A stretch of DNA of 64,000 nt, from the NCBI RefSeq assembly GCF_021462225.1, contig NC_061795.1, forward strand, positions 7,373,501 through 7,437,500, read 5' to 3'. Shown here one piece after another: positions 8,711-20,449 of this stretch (position 1 is its first letter; every line of letters starts with the position of its first letter). The position numbers were made by a program, and so were the translations under genes. The DNA is from Girardinichthys multiradiatus. Its lineage: Eukaryota > Chordata > Actinopteri > Cyprinodontiformes > Goodeidae. The notes beneath the pieces were generated by a model. The model searched no databases. It was not told the origin of the DNA and saw only the letters and a program-made list of their open reading frames with translations.

Positions 8711-11700
8711 AATTCAAAGTCCCATTCTCAAGCCTAAGTGCTTAACTACATGAACTTCATCAAAACATCCAACAAAATCCAAAGAATTAATCTTCTGACT
8801 TCACCTGATATACTAGCAATGACCATCAGCTAAATATTCTGAATATCAAAAATGTGACATGATGTTTGAGGAAGGTCTGATTACAGGTCAATATTTCATA
8901 GTTTCAGAATACCCAAAAAGAATTTCAAAAATGGTCTAATCTGTGGAGATGTAAAATTTCACAAAAGTATCAACACCATAATTTCAGAGAGGTTTTCAGA
9001 ATGTGATCTTAGGAAGCTCTGCACCATTTATATAAACAAAGTACATCTCTTTCGCATTGTCACTAAGTCCTCACTGGAGGTCTGAGCTACCCTTTTTCCC
9101 ATGAGTGCTACAACTTTTGGGACCCCATGTTGCTTTATTCTGACATTCCCCTCTTGTGGCGCAGGGTCCAACCCATGCGACAATCCAGCAAAAAGTTTGT
9201 ACAAAAATGTTCTGGTAACCAAGATCACATTACATAGAACCAAAGAAATGAATTCTGACGTAACTATGTGTCACTATGAATTTAACGAAAGCAACATAAA
9301 GAAAATCCAGATGTTTTTAACAGCAATTCAGTTCCATTAACAACAAAACACAAACTTTAATTATTCAGTTCATCAATGTCTCACTTAGAAATTAGTCACA
9401 TATCATCCTGATTTGTCTTGCATGAAGATGAGTATTAGATTAATGGACATCTAATGTAATTCAGATGCATAAACCCTACAAATTCAAATCTAATAAATAA
9501 TTCCCACCAAGTATAAAGTCATGACTCAGATTCTTTATCAAAAATATATTCCTTACTTTTGGCATATCTTGAATTGTCAGCTAGCTTAATGGCACCAGGG
9601 AAACTTCCAATCTAATAAATCACCAATGATTCTCCATGCAAAACTAATATTTCAAACTAGTTTAAACTATTTCATTAACCTTTAATAGTAAAACACATAA
9701 ATCTAAATGTCATGCTACATCCTTAATTATTATACAAAAAAAACATGTTATTAAAGCAACACTACACTACAAGCATTTTTACTCTATTGTCTCTTAAACA
9801 GTATTAAAACTCAGGAAGGGAGGTACTGAGCGTTACCATGGAAGCAAAGGCATGAACCAACCTGGTAGGTGGGCGGAGTCAGGCAGAACTAACCTCTGAT
9901 GGGCAGCCTATGGGCGGACCCACAGTTCATTCCAACCCATCTTAGTGAACCTTAAACTGCAAAACTGTTAACATGCACCTACCTCAGAAACAAGCTGCTT
10001 CTTAACTCTCCTGAAAACTCAAAGTTTTAATCAATCTGGGATGTAGAAACATTATTCTAAACATGGATTATTGTTTCATGCAACATATAAACAAACATTC
10101 ATTCCAATAAAACAAAGACAAAACATCAAAGACAGACAAATGGCCAAATTTGAAGCTTCAAGAATTCAAAGAAATTTTTAACAATCTCTTTTCAGAATAT
10201 GTTTTCTCAACCATATATTTTAATGCTGTAATTGATCAATTTTGTTATGACAATCTTCAGGATCCTTTTTAAAAAATGAGTGCACATAGTCCAAAAAGAT
10301 CTCCAACTATTTAGAAGCACAGCAACAGTTTTCTCTTAAATGAATCCAAATTCACTGATGCTGAAACCTTTTGCTAATTCTTTATACTGTAACTCTGTAA
10401 TAATAATAACTACTATCCTGAGAGTTATTGTTATAATTCTCTTTTTGTTTGGCTCAATTTGATCGCAGCTGCATTCCGGAATTTCAGGTTAAATGCAAAG
10501 AAGTATTTTTAATTTAATTCAATTCAAATTCAAAGATACTTTATTGATCCCCGAGGGGAAATTAGAAAAGTCGGCATTGACATTTTTATGGTATACCAAA
10601 CGAAACAAAACTGCAGTGTTTGACTTAATCAGAAATTAAGATAAGAAGCTTGTCTCCAAACTGGACTTTTTCCCACATAGTGTTTCAAAAAGAACAACCA
10701 TCATTTTCTTTAATTTGGCCTATTTAAATTTTGAGAGTTGGGGAGAAACATTAGAAAAATGACTAGAACCCCTCTTTAATAATCCAAATGCTGATAAATG
10801 TTCCAATATTTTATCTCTTAGTAATCTGAAATCACCTTGTGTACCTTTGTACTCCCATGTATTCTTTTAATCTTTAAACCCTAAGAAATCAAACAAGGAG
10901 ACTGGAGTTTGACCCGACCATCCTCTTTAGTGTTGAGAGCCTTTATTTCTTTTCTTTTCCTAAAATGAAGGATTTTACTTGTCTTTATTCCGTTATAAAA
11001 ATCGTAACCTTGGTTCCAAAACAAAACTCTTCAACCCCAATCTGTGTTCCCCAGAGTAGAAATTTTGAGTATTATTGCATTTCAAAGCCACCAAATGACT
11101 GGAACCCATCATTGGCTTAGATCTGTTTTAATAAGTAATCGGTCTACCTTTAATTAAATATTATAATTTTATGGACCCAAAATCTATGACTCACGGGCTT
11201 CAGGAGTCCAGGAACCACAAGTTGAGTACTACTGCATTGAACAATGGTGTTAACTTTCTGCAGAGATAGAAGGATTGGCTAAATATATTGTTTCTGCTTG
11301 GACAATAATCAGATTTAAAATTATTAGTTCACAGCTCCTAATTTACCTCAGATCATATTTGCTCCTAACACAGTTCATGAGAAGCTTCAGACAAACATTA
11401 TGCTAAATAGCCAAAAACAAAACAAAAACCAGATCTGTTTTAAAATAAAGAAAAAGCATGCTTAAAAAACTTGGTACTGTGGTGGAAAATAACTCCACGG
11501 TTCTGAAGGCCTTTTCATGCAGAGTCTTTTAGGAAACATGAGATTAGTTAAATTTTTGTGTGGTACCACTGTCCAATCAGATTCTTTCTTACCTTCAAAA
11601 ATAACCCAATTTTTTCATTCTCATTTTAAAGGTTTGTTTTACCAAGGAAAATGTGTTTAACAAAACCAATTACTCTCAAACGTTTTAAAAGTTTTAGCTG

Positions 11701-13822
11701 GTGATATCTCAGAAAACAACAAGTGTTTTAATATTCCTATGCAACACAGAACTGATCAGGTTTCCTTTCCTTTCCCAAAGGGAGAAAAAAGGAAACTGCA
11801 GAACCAAGCCTTTCATAGTTTTTGTCAGGATCTGATATAAGGTACAGTGTAAATCAACACGCTGCATGAATCAGAAGAGGAAGAAAAACCTAATATAACC
11901 TCTTCCCAGCAGCTGCTGTGAAAAACAATGAATTTGTACTTTCCATAAGCGTAAGTTAGAACTTACGGACATAAACTGCACCAAACTGTAAGTACTGTGT
12001 CAGCGACTGTATGAAGACCATCTGCAGTAAAACTAAGCCTGTTTTAATGAGGTCTCTACCCATTAGATTTATGGGATACAAAATCTGACAACAGAAAATA
12101 ATACCTGAAGGAGAAACCCATCAGGTTTTACGCATGCAATGGGTTTTTAAAAATGCTCCTTCATGAGATCTGTCCTGAGAATAACATAGAAACACTTGGT
12201 TACTACTGAGTTTTGGAGATGTTATAACTTCCTCTGCTTTTAATAACTTTTAATAACTAGAATAATTGACCCTGAATATTCCACGACAAAAGAGAATTTG
12301 CTTCTCTGAAAGAATTAACCGGGAAGTATCAAATGAGCTAAGTTATCACCCTTTTAAAGATACTTTTCTAACCCTAAAATAATATTTTAACCCGCTATAT
12401 CTGTCAACGTCAAGCAAGCGTCACATGAGCAACGGTTAATAAGCGTTCTTCGTTGCAGAAAATAGGAAAAGATTTATGCATATGTGTGTGTGTGTTTGTA
12501 CATTACCCCCATCAGTTTCTAAATCGCTCCAGAGTCAGACTGTCATGGCACACAGTCCTCTATCAGTCCAAAAAAACCAGGCCCTTCCCAGGTCTGTTGG
12601 TGAGACATTGAATCATTCTTTCTCCACTTTAACTTCTTTCAGGAGGGAGAAAGAAGAAACTTTGCTCCGGCCGGTTTCTCTTCTGCCGGCATAAGATGCT
12701 TTCAATATAAATCCAGCGCATTCACTCTTCTGGCTCTTGCAAACAATATGGATCGTTGTCCATCTCAGTGGGTCCAGACTTCCTCTGAGTTTCATTTTTG
12801 GTGGAAACTCACACTGCGATTTGCAACAAGCAGGCAGACAGGAAGGCAGATCTCTCTCTTTCAGGCTGTGATGGAGAAGCGTCTCTGGCGGAGTAGCCAT
12901 GGAGAAAGGCAGGTTTCTAAAATCCAGACTCAAAAACGCAGATGTTGAACTCAAATCCCATATATGTGTGTATTTGTGTGTGAGAGGCAGAAGAAAAAGT
13001 TTAGTATAGGTTCAGATTTTGCACAAAGAAATATTATCAGTCAGTCAGTCAGTTGTCCACCTGCCTGTCACTTCCTTTCATAACATGCACTATACTCCTT
13101 TCTAAAACAACTTTCTTTTCGACTCTCTAATGTCCCTTTTCACTTTTACCTTCTTTTCCGACTGATCGCAATATTTAAGACAAACTAAACTTCCTTCAGG
13201 AAAGTTTTAACTTCTTTTTTTTTTTACTTATTTACACTTAAACTTCCACACTGTGAAAAATCAATGTTATCTTCCAAATTAAAGCACATTTAACACAATC
13301 ATCCCCACTTTTTCCTTTCATTATTTTATAAATCACAGTCTGAAGAAGGAGACACCCCTGATGCCTCAAGGTTCTGGAACCATTTTTTTAACCTTTTTAC
13401 CCGTTCAGCGGCACGTCTGCCGTCTGGCTTTTCTCCTTTATGAGGTGTAGAAAAGTGCTAAAAACCACCCGCAAAACCCTGTGTTCTGCTTTATCCCATT
13501 GTTACCAATGAGAACCTCCCTGCAATTCCTTTACGGGTGACCGGGCCCTCAGCTGATGTCCTCCCTCTCGCAACTCTGGAACCTAATTAATTAGTTAGGA
13601 GATTATGGTTAATGTGTAATAAAAATAATAATATACATTATATCATACAGAGCAACTTCTCACCCAGATATATTTGAAGACAAATAGTTCGGATCCAATT
13701 GGCCAGAAGCCGCAGGCGGGCACCCGGACTCCCCTCCCGTAATATGGAGGTGGACTGACGACAACGTCTCCAGGCTGGCCAGGCGTCCGTGTCCCATCCT
13801 GCAGTCTCCTCTGGCACGTTAG
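8711..13822. other. 5.1-kb stretch without recognisable genes
   Basis: AT-rich DNA without a convincing coding frame on either strand. It lies where gag and pol of the reverse-strand retroviral remnant should be but shows no recognisable retroviral motif. It may be very decayed or replaced by unrelated insertions. The only familiar piece is a LINE tail near 10513. Frames at 12476-12954 overlap on both strands and match nothing I know. Confidence 0.5.
10513..10566 (-). repeat. Rex1-like LINE 3' tail fragment
   Basis: The sequence ttcaattcaaattcaaagatactttattgatccccgaggggaaatt is the reverse complement of the 3' end of Rex1-type LINEs (compare 48938-48990). No coding part is attached. Confidence 0.65.
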
Positions 13823-13840
13823 ATCCTGTTTGTGACGCTA
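13823..13840 (-). other. Retroviral primer-binding-site-like sequence (ERV1)
   Basis: On the reverse strand, directly after the LTR end and a short ATTT spacer, comes TAGCGTCACAAACAGGAT. It looks like a mutated TGGCGTCAC... tRNA primer site. The sequence beyond it looks like a retroviral leader. Confidence 0.45.
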
Positions 13841-13844
13841 AAAT

Positions 13845-14268
13845 TGTTGTGGAATTTTCTTATCAAAGTGGGTAGAAGTTGACTCATAACAAGAGAAAAT
13901 CCGGACTTTGTCTTTATAAGTTTTATTCAAAGGCATTCAGCGTTTGAATGACTGTCACTGAGGTTAGTCAGATAAGCAGAGCTCCGATCAACATTTACAC
14001 ACAGTATTTATACCAGAACATGACAGTGTTATCTCAACTTCAAAGAGTCTGTGTTTTATGACCCCAGACCCTTCTCGGGTTCAGAGGTGACAAAGTTATC
14101 TAGGAACCCATCTGTCCTTCCCAACACATCATTCTAACTGTGGGTTTTAACCATTAAACTTCTGATAATGGCTTTTACAGCTTCCTCCCCTAACACAGAT
14201 GCTCAGAGGAGTGAGGTTACCCAAAGGTCATACACTTTAGAATGCTTACTGCAAGAATTTCCATCACA
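13845..14268 (-). mobile_element. LTR of the reverse-strand endogenous retrovirus (ERV1)
   Basis: The 424-bp block starts (reverse strand) TGTGATGG and ends CCACAACA. It has a TATA box TATAAATA at 14005-14012 and AATAAA at 13922-13927, in correct order for U3-R-U5 on the reverse strand. The outer side abuts Rex3-like LINE sequence at 14269 (ggatcc), so this retrovirus entered a LINE. The matching 3' LTR was not found left of the env remnant. Confidence 0.75.
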
Positions 14269-16440
14269 GGATCCAACTCACCACCAGGTGGTGATCAGTG
14301 GACAGCTCAGCCCCTCTTCTTGACCCGAGTGTCCCAAACATGCGTCCGAAGGTTTGACGATTGTTATGGTACATTTTAGTGCCTTTTGCTTTCTTTTCTA
14401 CTAGATACTCTGCGGGATCTGATAAAAGTATTCAAACCCTTCTGTGTTATCCTCTTCTGCCTCCAGGGTTAGGACAGACAGTTCTGTTTAGTCTTACAGA
14501 GATGGTTTTTCAACCTTCTCCTATTCACTTGGATGAGATAACATGTATGTCACACTGTTTAAGGTTCCATTTCCACTGTCAACATGTCTAGGACAACAGG
14601 TTTCACCTCGTCTTTCTGGGTCTCATGAGAGTTACCTTGAAAACTGTTATAACTTATAAGGAGAACCTTTGCTTTGTCTAGTCAGAACGATTTGGCAGCA
14701 CTACTGAGCGCATCTCCAATACTGTAAAAAATCCTTCTCTCTTGCAAGATTATAAGAATGCTGATTCTGAGTGACAATCATCAGTCTCTGTCTTGGTAAA
14801 AACAAATTTTTCTACAACAAATGGTGACGAGGATGGGATTCCTTGACTGGGTTCTTCCAAGGACAGGAGTGTCTGATCCACCTGGGAAGAGCTTCCCTGC
14901 CTCAAACTCTTTTAGTGTTAAGGGGAGGAGGACTCCTGACTCTGTGTTCTTGGAGACTCAGCACCGGAATCCAAAAGAACCTATTTTTTATTCTTCCAGA
15001 GATGGTGAGAAACAATGAATCAGCATAATTTAATTAATTATCATCAATATTAATTTGCTTAATAGTTTGATAAAAGTAACCAAAGGTCTGAAATTAAAAA
15101 AAGATTCAAAATTTCAAAGGTTCAAATGGCTGTAATAGACTAAAACTAAAAGTTTAAATGAAATGCAAAAAAAAGAGAAAAAAAACATAAAAATAAATGT
15201 TTCTACTTGGGACAATGGGAATCTGGGATTTTTCCCGCCTTTGGACAGCAGCAAGGACCTCGCTGGGACGTTTGATGCCACGCTGCGCACGGGTGAACAG
15301 TACTTCACCAGTAGAGTCCCCTCCCTGTATGGTTGAGTGAGGCTCCCCTAACCAGTAAGTTAGGGGGAAGGCGATTAGGGTGCCAGAAAGCTCTAAACTC
15401 TTGTGGAGACATCTGCAGGTTTTAAAGGAATATTCCCCTCATTACCAGTAAGTAAGGGGTGTGGCAAGGCTGTCAGTATGGGACAGCGGTTCAGTTCTGA
15501 GGGATTACCTCCTCCTCCCCAGGGAGAAACGTGTGAAAAAATATGGACCACAACGCACCAAGTGCATCGTTATATGGTTTAAAACTTTTGGAGCTCTACA
15601 ATATGAAAATATTACAACACGATACAACAACAAAGTTGATCATCGACCTCCTGCCTAGGGTATCCTGGTGCCAAGTGCACTGATGGACACCCTTATGCTT
15701 GAACATGGTGTTCATTATGGACAATCCGTGACTAGCACAGAAGTCCAATAACGAAACACCACTCGGATTCAGAATGGGGAGGCCATTCCTCCCGATTACT
15801 TCTCTCCAGGTGTCACTGTCGTTTCCTACATGGGCGTTGAAGTCCCCCAGCAGAATAATGTAGTCCCCGGGAGGGGCACTATCCAGCACCCCCGACAGGC
15901 AAGCCAAGAAGCCCGGGTACTCCACACTACCGCCCGGCCCGTAGGCCGAAATGACAGTCCGAGACCTGTCCCCAACCCGAAGGCGCAGGGATGCGACCCA
16001 GTCATCTACTGGGGTAAACCCCAACACGAGACGGCTGAGCTTGGGGGCAACAAGCAAACCCACCCCAGTCCGCCGTCTCTCCCCGTGGGCCACTTCAGAG
16101 TAGAAGAGAGTCCAGCCCCTCTCAAGGAGATTGGACCCAGAGCCCAAGCTGTGTGTTGAGGTGAGCCCGACTATATCTAGCCGGTATCTCTCAACCTCGC
16201 GCACCAACTCAGGCTCCTTCCCCCCCAGTGAGGTGACATTCCACGTCCCTAGAGCCAGCCTAAGTATCCGGGGATCGGGCCGCCGAGGTCTCCACCTTCG
16301 TCCGCCGCTCAATCCTCTTTGCACCGGTCCCTCACGGTTCCCCTGCAGGTGCTGGGCCCACTGGGGGATGGCTTGGTGTCTCACCTTCGGGCTTGGCTCA
16401 GCGGGGTCCTGTGAGGAACAACCCAGCCACCAGGCGCTCT
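14269..16440 (-). mobile_element. Rex3/RTE-like LINE, endonuclease part, split by ERV2
   Basis: The reverse strand encodes the apurinic-type endonuclease domain of a Rex3-type LINE. Motifs include LGTWNVTSLGGKEPELV, VGLLVAPKLSRLV, LLGDFNAHVGNDSDTWR and CTWHQDTLGRRSMI. After an inserted retroviral element (14362-15619) it continues at 14357-14269 with codons matching the next LINE residues (around STDHHLVVSWI on the reverse strand). It is then cut by the ERV1 LTR at 14268. The conserved DFNAH and TWH residues are active-site motifs of this endonuclease family. No RT domain is present. Confidence 0.8.
14362..15619 (+). mobile_element. Short endogenous retroviral insertion (ERV2) with 4-bp duplication
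   Basis: The element starts TGTTATGG and ends ATTACAACA. It is flanked by CGAT at 14358-14361 and 15620-15623, and removing it restores the LINE endonuclease sequence. Its first 458 bp (14362-14819) look like an LTR ending TTTCTACAACA. Next come a primer-site-like TGGTGACGAGGATGGGAT (14822-14839) and a leader with splice-donor-like CCAGTAAGT repeats (15350, 15450). A broken gag-matrix-like beginning follows near 15475-15600. No pol, env or second complete LTR is present, so this is a deleted copy. Confidence 0.75.
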
Positions 16441-16449
16441 CTGACGGGT

Positions 16450-16780
16450 CCTGACCCTAGGCCTGGCTCCAGGGTGGGACCCCGGCTCCGCCATACCAGG
16501 CGACGTCACGTGCCTCGATCGTATAGTCCTCATGAGGGTGTCTTGTCTTCCTCGGGGGGTGTTCCAGGCACGTCCCACCGGGAGGAGGCCCAGGGGATGG
16601 CCCAATGGCCCAGGACACACTGGAGGGACTATGTCTCTCGGCTGGCCTGGGAACGCCTTGGGCTCCCCCCGGAGGAGTTGGAGGAGGTGTCTCGGAAGAG
16701 GGATGTCTGGACATCTCTGCTGAGTCTGCTGCCCCTGCGACCCGGTCCCGGAAAAAGCGGAAGATGACGAGTACGAGTAG
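16450..16780 (+). mobile_element. Rex3-like LINE, 3' end of ORF2, opposite strand
   Basis: The + strand encodes pieces of the last part of Rex3 ORF2 (HWRDYVSRLAWERLGLPPEE, then SLLPLRPGPGKSG), with frame changes before it (GRRPRGWPNGPGH). It meets the inverted endonuclease part around 16440-16450. Joined head to head with the 5' region on the other strand, it has the layout left by twin-primed reverse transcription with the middle of the LINE missing. Confidence 0.75.
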
Positions 16781-17125
16781 TTTGTCTTATGGCGATGCAC
16801 AAGAAAGTTGTAGTTTTATGAGCAGTACCTGTGTGCTGGTTTATGTTCTTTTTAGTCTGTTCTGATTCCGTTATTGTAATTTTGTTTGCCAGGTCTAAAG
16901 ATCACCTGAAGGCAATAGGTGTACATTTCTTCAGCTCCTATATGGAAAATTAATAAGAGCAACGACTCTTAATGTCACACACACTGTTGAATGTTTTAGG
17001 TGCACTGAAATGTCAGTAGATGTACACCAGATTATGGTTTAACATTTTCCTATTAGCGTTCAAATTTGGTGGAATCTGTACTAATGAGGTTTTAGGCTTC
17101 AATATTTGTCGTATCTGTTTTTCAG
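16781..17125. other. No gene recognised; likely intron of the HECT-like gene
   Basis: AT-rich DNA ending in a pyrimidine-rich tract and CAG at 17123-17125, the acceptor for the exon at 17126. Confidence 0.4.
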
Positions 17126-18238
17126 GTAAGTGGAAGAACCATGCAACAAATAAAATGGCTGAGAAAGGGACTGAAAGATGAAACAGTGTGGGCCTTCCTG
17201 ACATCTAGGTCCGATGTTGCCCCGCTTCTTTTTCCCCAAGTTGTCAGAAATTCTGTTTACACCACAGGTAATTAGGTCATTTTAAGTTATTTGCACATTA
17301 CATAAAGTCAGTCAGTCAGTCATTTTATACCCCTTCCAGGATTACATAAAGTAATCATCTTAATTTTTGATTGTGCCATAAATACAGTTTAGTGTATTTA
17401 TGGCTCTGCATCTACAGTGCCGTGGAAAGTATTCAGTCTCTTGGTTTTCTTTTCATTGCTGTAAAAACAATCATGGTAAATGTAAATTGGTTTTGTTTAC
17501 AAAGAAATATGAAAAAAGGTGTGTCAATGTTATATTAGTAATACCATTTGAATAAATCTATTTAATGAAAAATAACTGCTTGCATGCTCTCTAGACCTTT
17601 GATTTGACCTTGACATTGAAGAGGTTTATTTGTGGGGAAAAAAGGCCAAGGCCAATTTATAACGAGCATGATAGATTTATGAAAATAAAAGCATAATCCA
17701 ACCAAAGGAATGAATCCTTTTTACAGAAATATATGTGATAACTTCTTAATGACCAAGTTTGTAATCTCGTAAAAAACATACACAGAAATGTTTTCTTTCA
17801 GATGCTTCTTGGCAAAGTCACACAGCCAGTTTGGGACACCGATGATGAGGACTGTGATGATGAGTCCATGTGCCACATCTCAGGTTTTCCCAGAACATTC
17901 ATTGAAACAGGTGTAACGTTTTCAAATTGAATAAAGCACCGTTAATAAATTAATCTACACTATAAAGTTGGTATTAAAATAAAAACTGGATATTTGTTTG
18001 CCTAACATTTTGGCCTTTTTCATTCTGTCACCATTTAGCTTCATCAGATACTCTGGTTCAGCTGCTGAGATTCTGGGCTGGCTGGGAGGTGCTTCCTTCA
18101 GAACTCAAGGTGGAGATTTCTGGGGGAATTTTTCCTACCTCAGCAACGTTCTTTGAGACACTGAAGCTCCCAGCTTGTATAAAAACTATGACAACTTTAA
18201 GGAAGCACTTACTTCTGCCATACACAGTTTACACTTAG
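17126..18238 (+). pseudogene. HECT-domain (G2E3-like) protein, last three exons, frameshifted
   Basis: Three exons encode the end of a G2E3-like protein, a HECT E3 ubiquitin ligase-related family with many copies in fish. Exon 17126-17267 gives TMQQIKWLRKGLKDETVWAF and SRSDVAPLLFPQ. Exon 17802-17910 gives PVWDTDDEDCDDESMCHISG and FPRTFIE. Exon 18039-18238 gives LVQLLRFWAGWEVLPSELKV and ETLKLPACIKTM, ending at TAG 18236-18238. Borders are GT/AG and the last junction keeps frame. In the first exon the frame must change by one base after LFPQ to reach SEILFTPQ, the continuation that splices in phase to the second exon; hence pseudogene. No catalytic Cys of a true HECT domain is seen. A poly(A) signal is at 18470. 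Upstream exons are absent, perhaps removed by the LINE and retroviral insertions. Confidence 0.65.
17415..17720. repeat. Possible Tc1 terminal-repeat relic in an intron
   Basis: The start, ctacagtgccgtggaaagtattcagtc, resembles the outer end of several fish Tc1 families. No matching right end was identified. Confidence 0.3.
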
Positions 18239-18382
18239 ATTTGTTTAAGTATTCATTGGCAGATGCATTTGATGTCATGTCCAGCAGGCCATGCCAATTT
18301 GAGGTTCAGTTGTGTAATCCTATTTAAATTTTTTTAAACACATTTCTGCCCTTGGAGGCATAATGTCAGTTGGATAAAGTTG

Positions 18383-18475
18383 TTTATTAAAACGTTCTAC
18401 TTAAAAAATTGCTTAGTTGTTCTTCAGGTGTCATTTAATGAACAGACTTAAACACATTCTCTTATTTTCAATAAA
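18383..18475. terminator. Overlapping poly(A) signals of the convergent gene pair
   Basis: AATAAA for the + strand HECT-like gene is at 18470-18475. AATAAA on the reverse strand, for the integrase-core gene, is at 18383-18388. The two 3' ends therefore cross each other within the 303-bp gap between stop codons. Confidence 0.45.
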
Positions 18476-18541
18476 AAAGCAAAGTGTACTTTCAGGTATA
18501 CTTTTACACCTTCAATCTAAACAAAAGGTCTAGTTTGGATA

Positions 18542-19336
18542 TTAATCCCTTATGATTCTTGACAAAACTTGCACCATTTCCAAGTATGAGTTGATTGCTG
18601 CAGGTAAAGAAATTCCTGGAACAGGCAAAATGGCAATTTCTTCATCTGAGAGCTGAATATCTGGGACTGACACTGTTGATGAATGTGAGGCCCGTTCCAG
18701 TCCATGAACCTACATTAAAGAAAAACATAGATTAGTCATGTTGCTAAAGTTGATTAAACACCACTGCTTAAGTTAAAAATTAACTTTTTTACTAGAAAAC
18801 TCTGAGACAAGGGAAAAATGGTTTAAAGACTGGATCTTTAACCTCAGCAGGATCCACCATGGTGCCTTGTTCTGTCTGTATCTAGTCCAGAGTTGCAACA
18901 GCGACTGATTCCTTTCAGTTCTAAGACCATGGGAGTGTCAACCATCTTTAAAAGAGTCAAGATTTTGCTGGATTTGTGGGAAAAAGCTGCGCTGTAGAGC
19001 ATAAAGGTGGAATTCACTATCAAGTGTTTGCTGATTTTCCAAAGTGAAAACCTGATAGAAGACGTCTATGGCATCTTTCCACATCCTCTCTATTATGGGA
19101 TAAAGATTACATTGACGACATAAATTCATGTTATGTATATCTTAAAAATTTAAAAACTTGTCTAAAAGAAATTGTATTTATCGCTGATTATGAAAACTTC
19201 TGCCTTTGATGTGAGAGTTCCTTCCAGCTTCTCTGTTCATTATCATAAAGTCTGCTACCTTTACGTTTTCCCCTCCCTTATCAGACCGTACACTACATGG
19301 TAGTCCATACTGTTCAATGGCTATATCAGCATCCAA
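18542..19336 (-). pseudogene. Integrase-core-domain protein (rve/rva-like), three degraded exons
   Basis: The reverse strand carries three exon-like pieces of a DDE integrase-core family that recurs in fish and other animals. Piece 19181-19336 encodes AIEQYGLPCSVRSDKGGENV and IKGRSFHNQR; the Asp of SDKG and Asn-rich neighbourhood match the family core. Piece 18843-19089 encodes ERMWKDAIDVFYQVF and LYALQRSFFPQIQQNLDSFKDG. A TGA then stands where the family has Trp, followed by HGLRTERNQS and a frame change. Piece 18542-18709 encodes HGLERASHSSTVSVPDIQLS and ends at TAA 18542-18544. The junction after NQR lacks a normal GT donor. N-terminal exons were not recognised. The gene is dead as it stands. 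Confidence 0.65.
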
Positions 19337-19399
19337 CTTAGGTAATATTAATAATAACCATAATAAATCAAACAAACTAATTCAGCATATTATACTCAC

Positions 19400-20449
19400 T
19401 CAAAGAAGATTTAGTACATTTCAAAAATGTAATGTGAGAAAATTCTAATGAAATTATAGTGCAATGAAAAGATTCTAACTAAATGTTGGTAGGACAGTCT
19501 TTAGATTTGCCTGGCTATAATGTCGCTTGCAATTATAGAAAATTTCCATAACGATGTACACTAAGGTGTTTGCTAATGATGGTTAGCTGAAGGCCCTTAG
19601 CTGCTACCGGTGGTAAACACAGCAGTAGCCATGGCAACCGTGAATTATTTTGGCATATTGACAGAAAACAGTGTTTACCTATGACATTTACGTTTCAGCA
19701 CCATTTACTATTCGTTTACAGTCCGTTTCCTCTGCTCTTACCAGAGTCTAAGGGTCCTATCAGATAGGACATGGTTTGCGCTGCTCTTGCCGCTAGGTTC
19801 AGTGCATTTGTGCTGCACGCCGTGGTCATAGTTGAACTATCTTGAACTTTGACTTGCCGGGTTTTTGCTTTGCTCGACACAGAGCAGCAGCACGCGCACC
19901 GCATTCTGCGTCAGACCAGAGAACGGTCTAAAATTTTAGAGCTGTGAGGTTCTTCTCTAAGAATAGCCACCACAGTATTTCTACAAATCGCTCACCAAGT
20001 GTTAAATTATCTTAAACTTATCTTTGAATGATGTCCAAACCATTTTGCATTAGCCAAGTTACCATAAATTAGCGAGACAACATGCCATTAAAAAGCTTGC
20101 TAGCTAACGTACACATAGCATTACTCCCCTAACCTTCCTCGGGTTCACCGCCACTGATACTGTAAAAAGTAAAGTAAAAATAACATTTCAGACCATATAC
20201 TTTCAGCTTCCTATAATCTTCCTATAAGAGGTTGGACCCCGAGCATATGTCTGCCGAGTTAGCCATTAGTTTTTAGTGGGTAAAAGTCACATACATTGGA
20301 GCGACATAGGCTAATGCTAACCAACAAAAAGGCGGAAGTTGACTCCTAAAGACACAGCCCCGCCTCATTGGCATTATAAGGCAGCAATGCATACAGAAAT
20401 GTAAAAAGGAGAGACATAAATAAACATAAAAGTGACATAAAAAGAACTA
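19400..20449. other. No gene assigned; possible 5' region of the integrase-core gene
   Basis: A mixed region becoming GC-richer at 19580-19920. A reverse-strand frame (19716-19904) is Cys/Ala-rich and unrecognised. It may contain upstream exons or the promoter of the integrase-core remnant, but nothing specific supports this. Confidence 0.35.

Noticed and set aside
16131..16454. + strand frames over the Rex3 endonuclease
   Set aside because: They are antisense shadows of the LINE endonuclease frame, whose motifs are unmistakable on the other strand.
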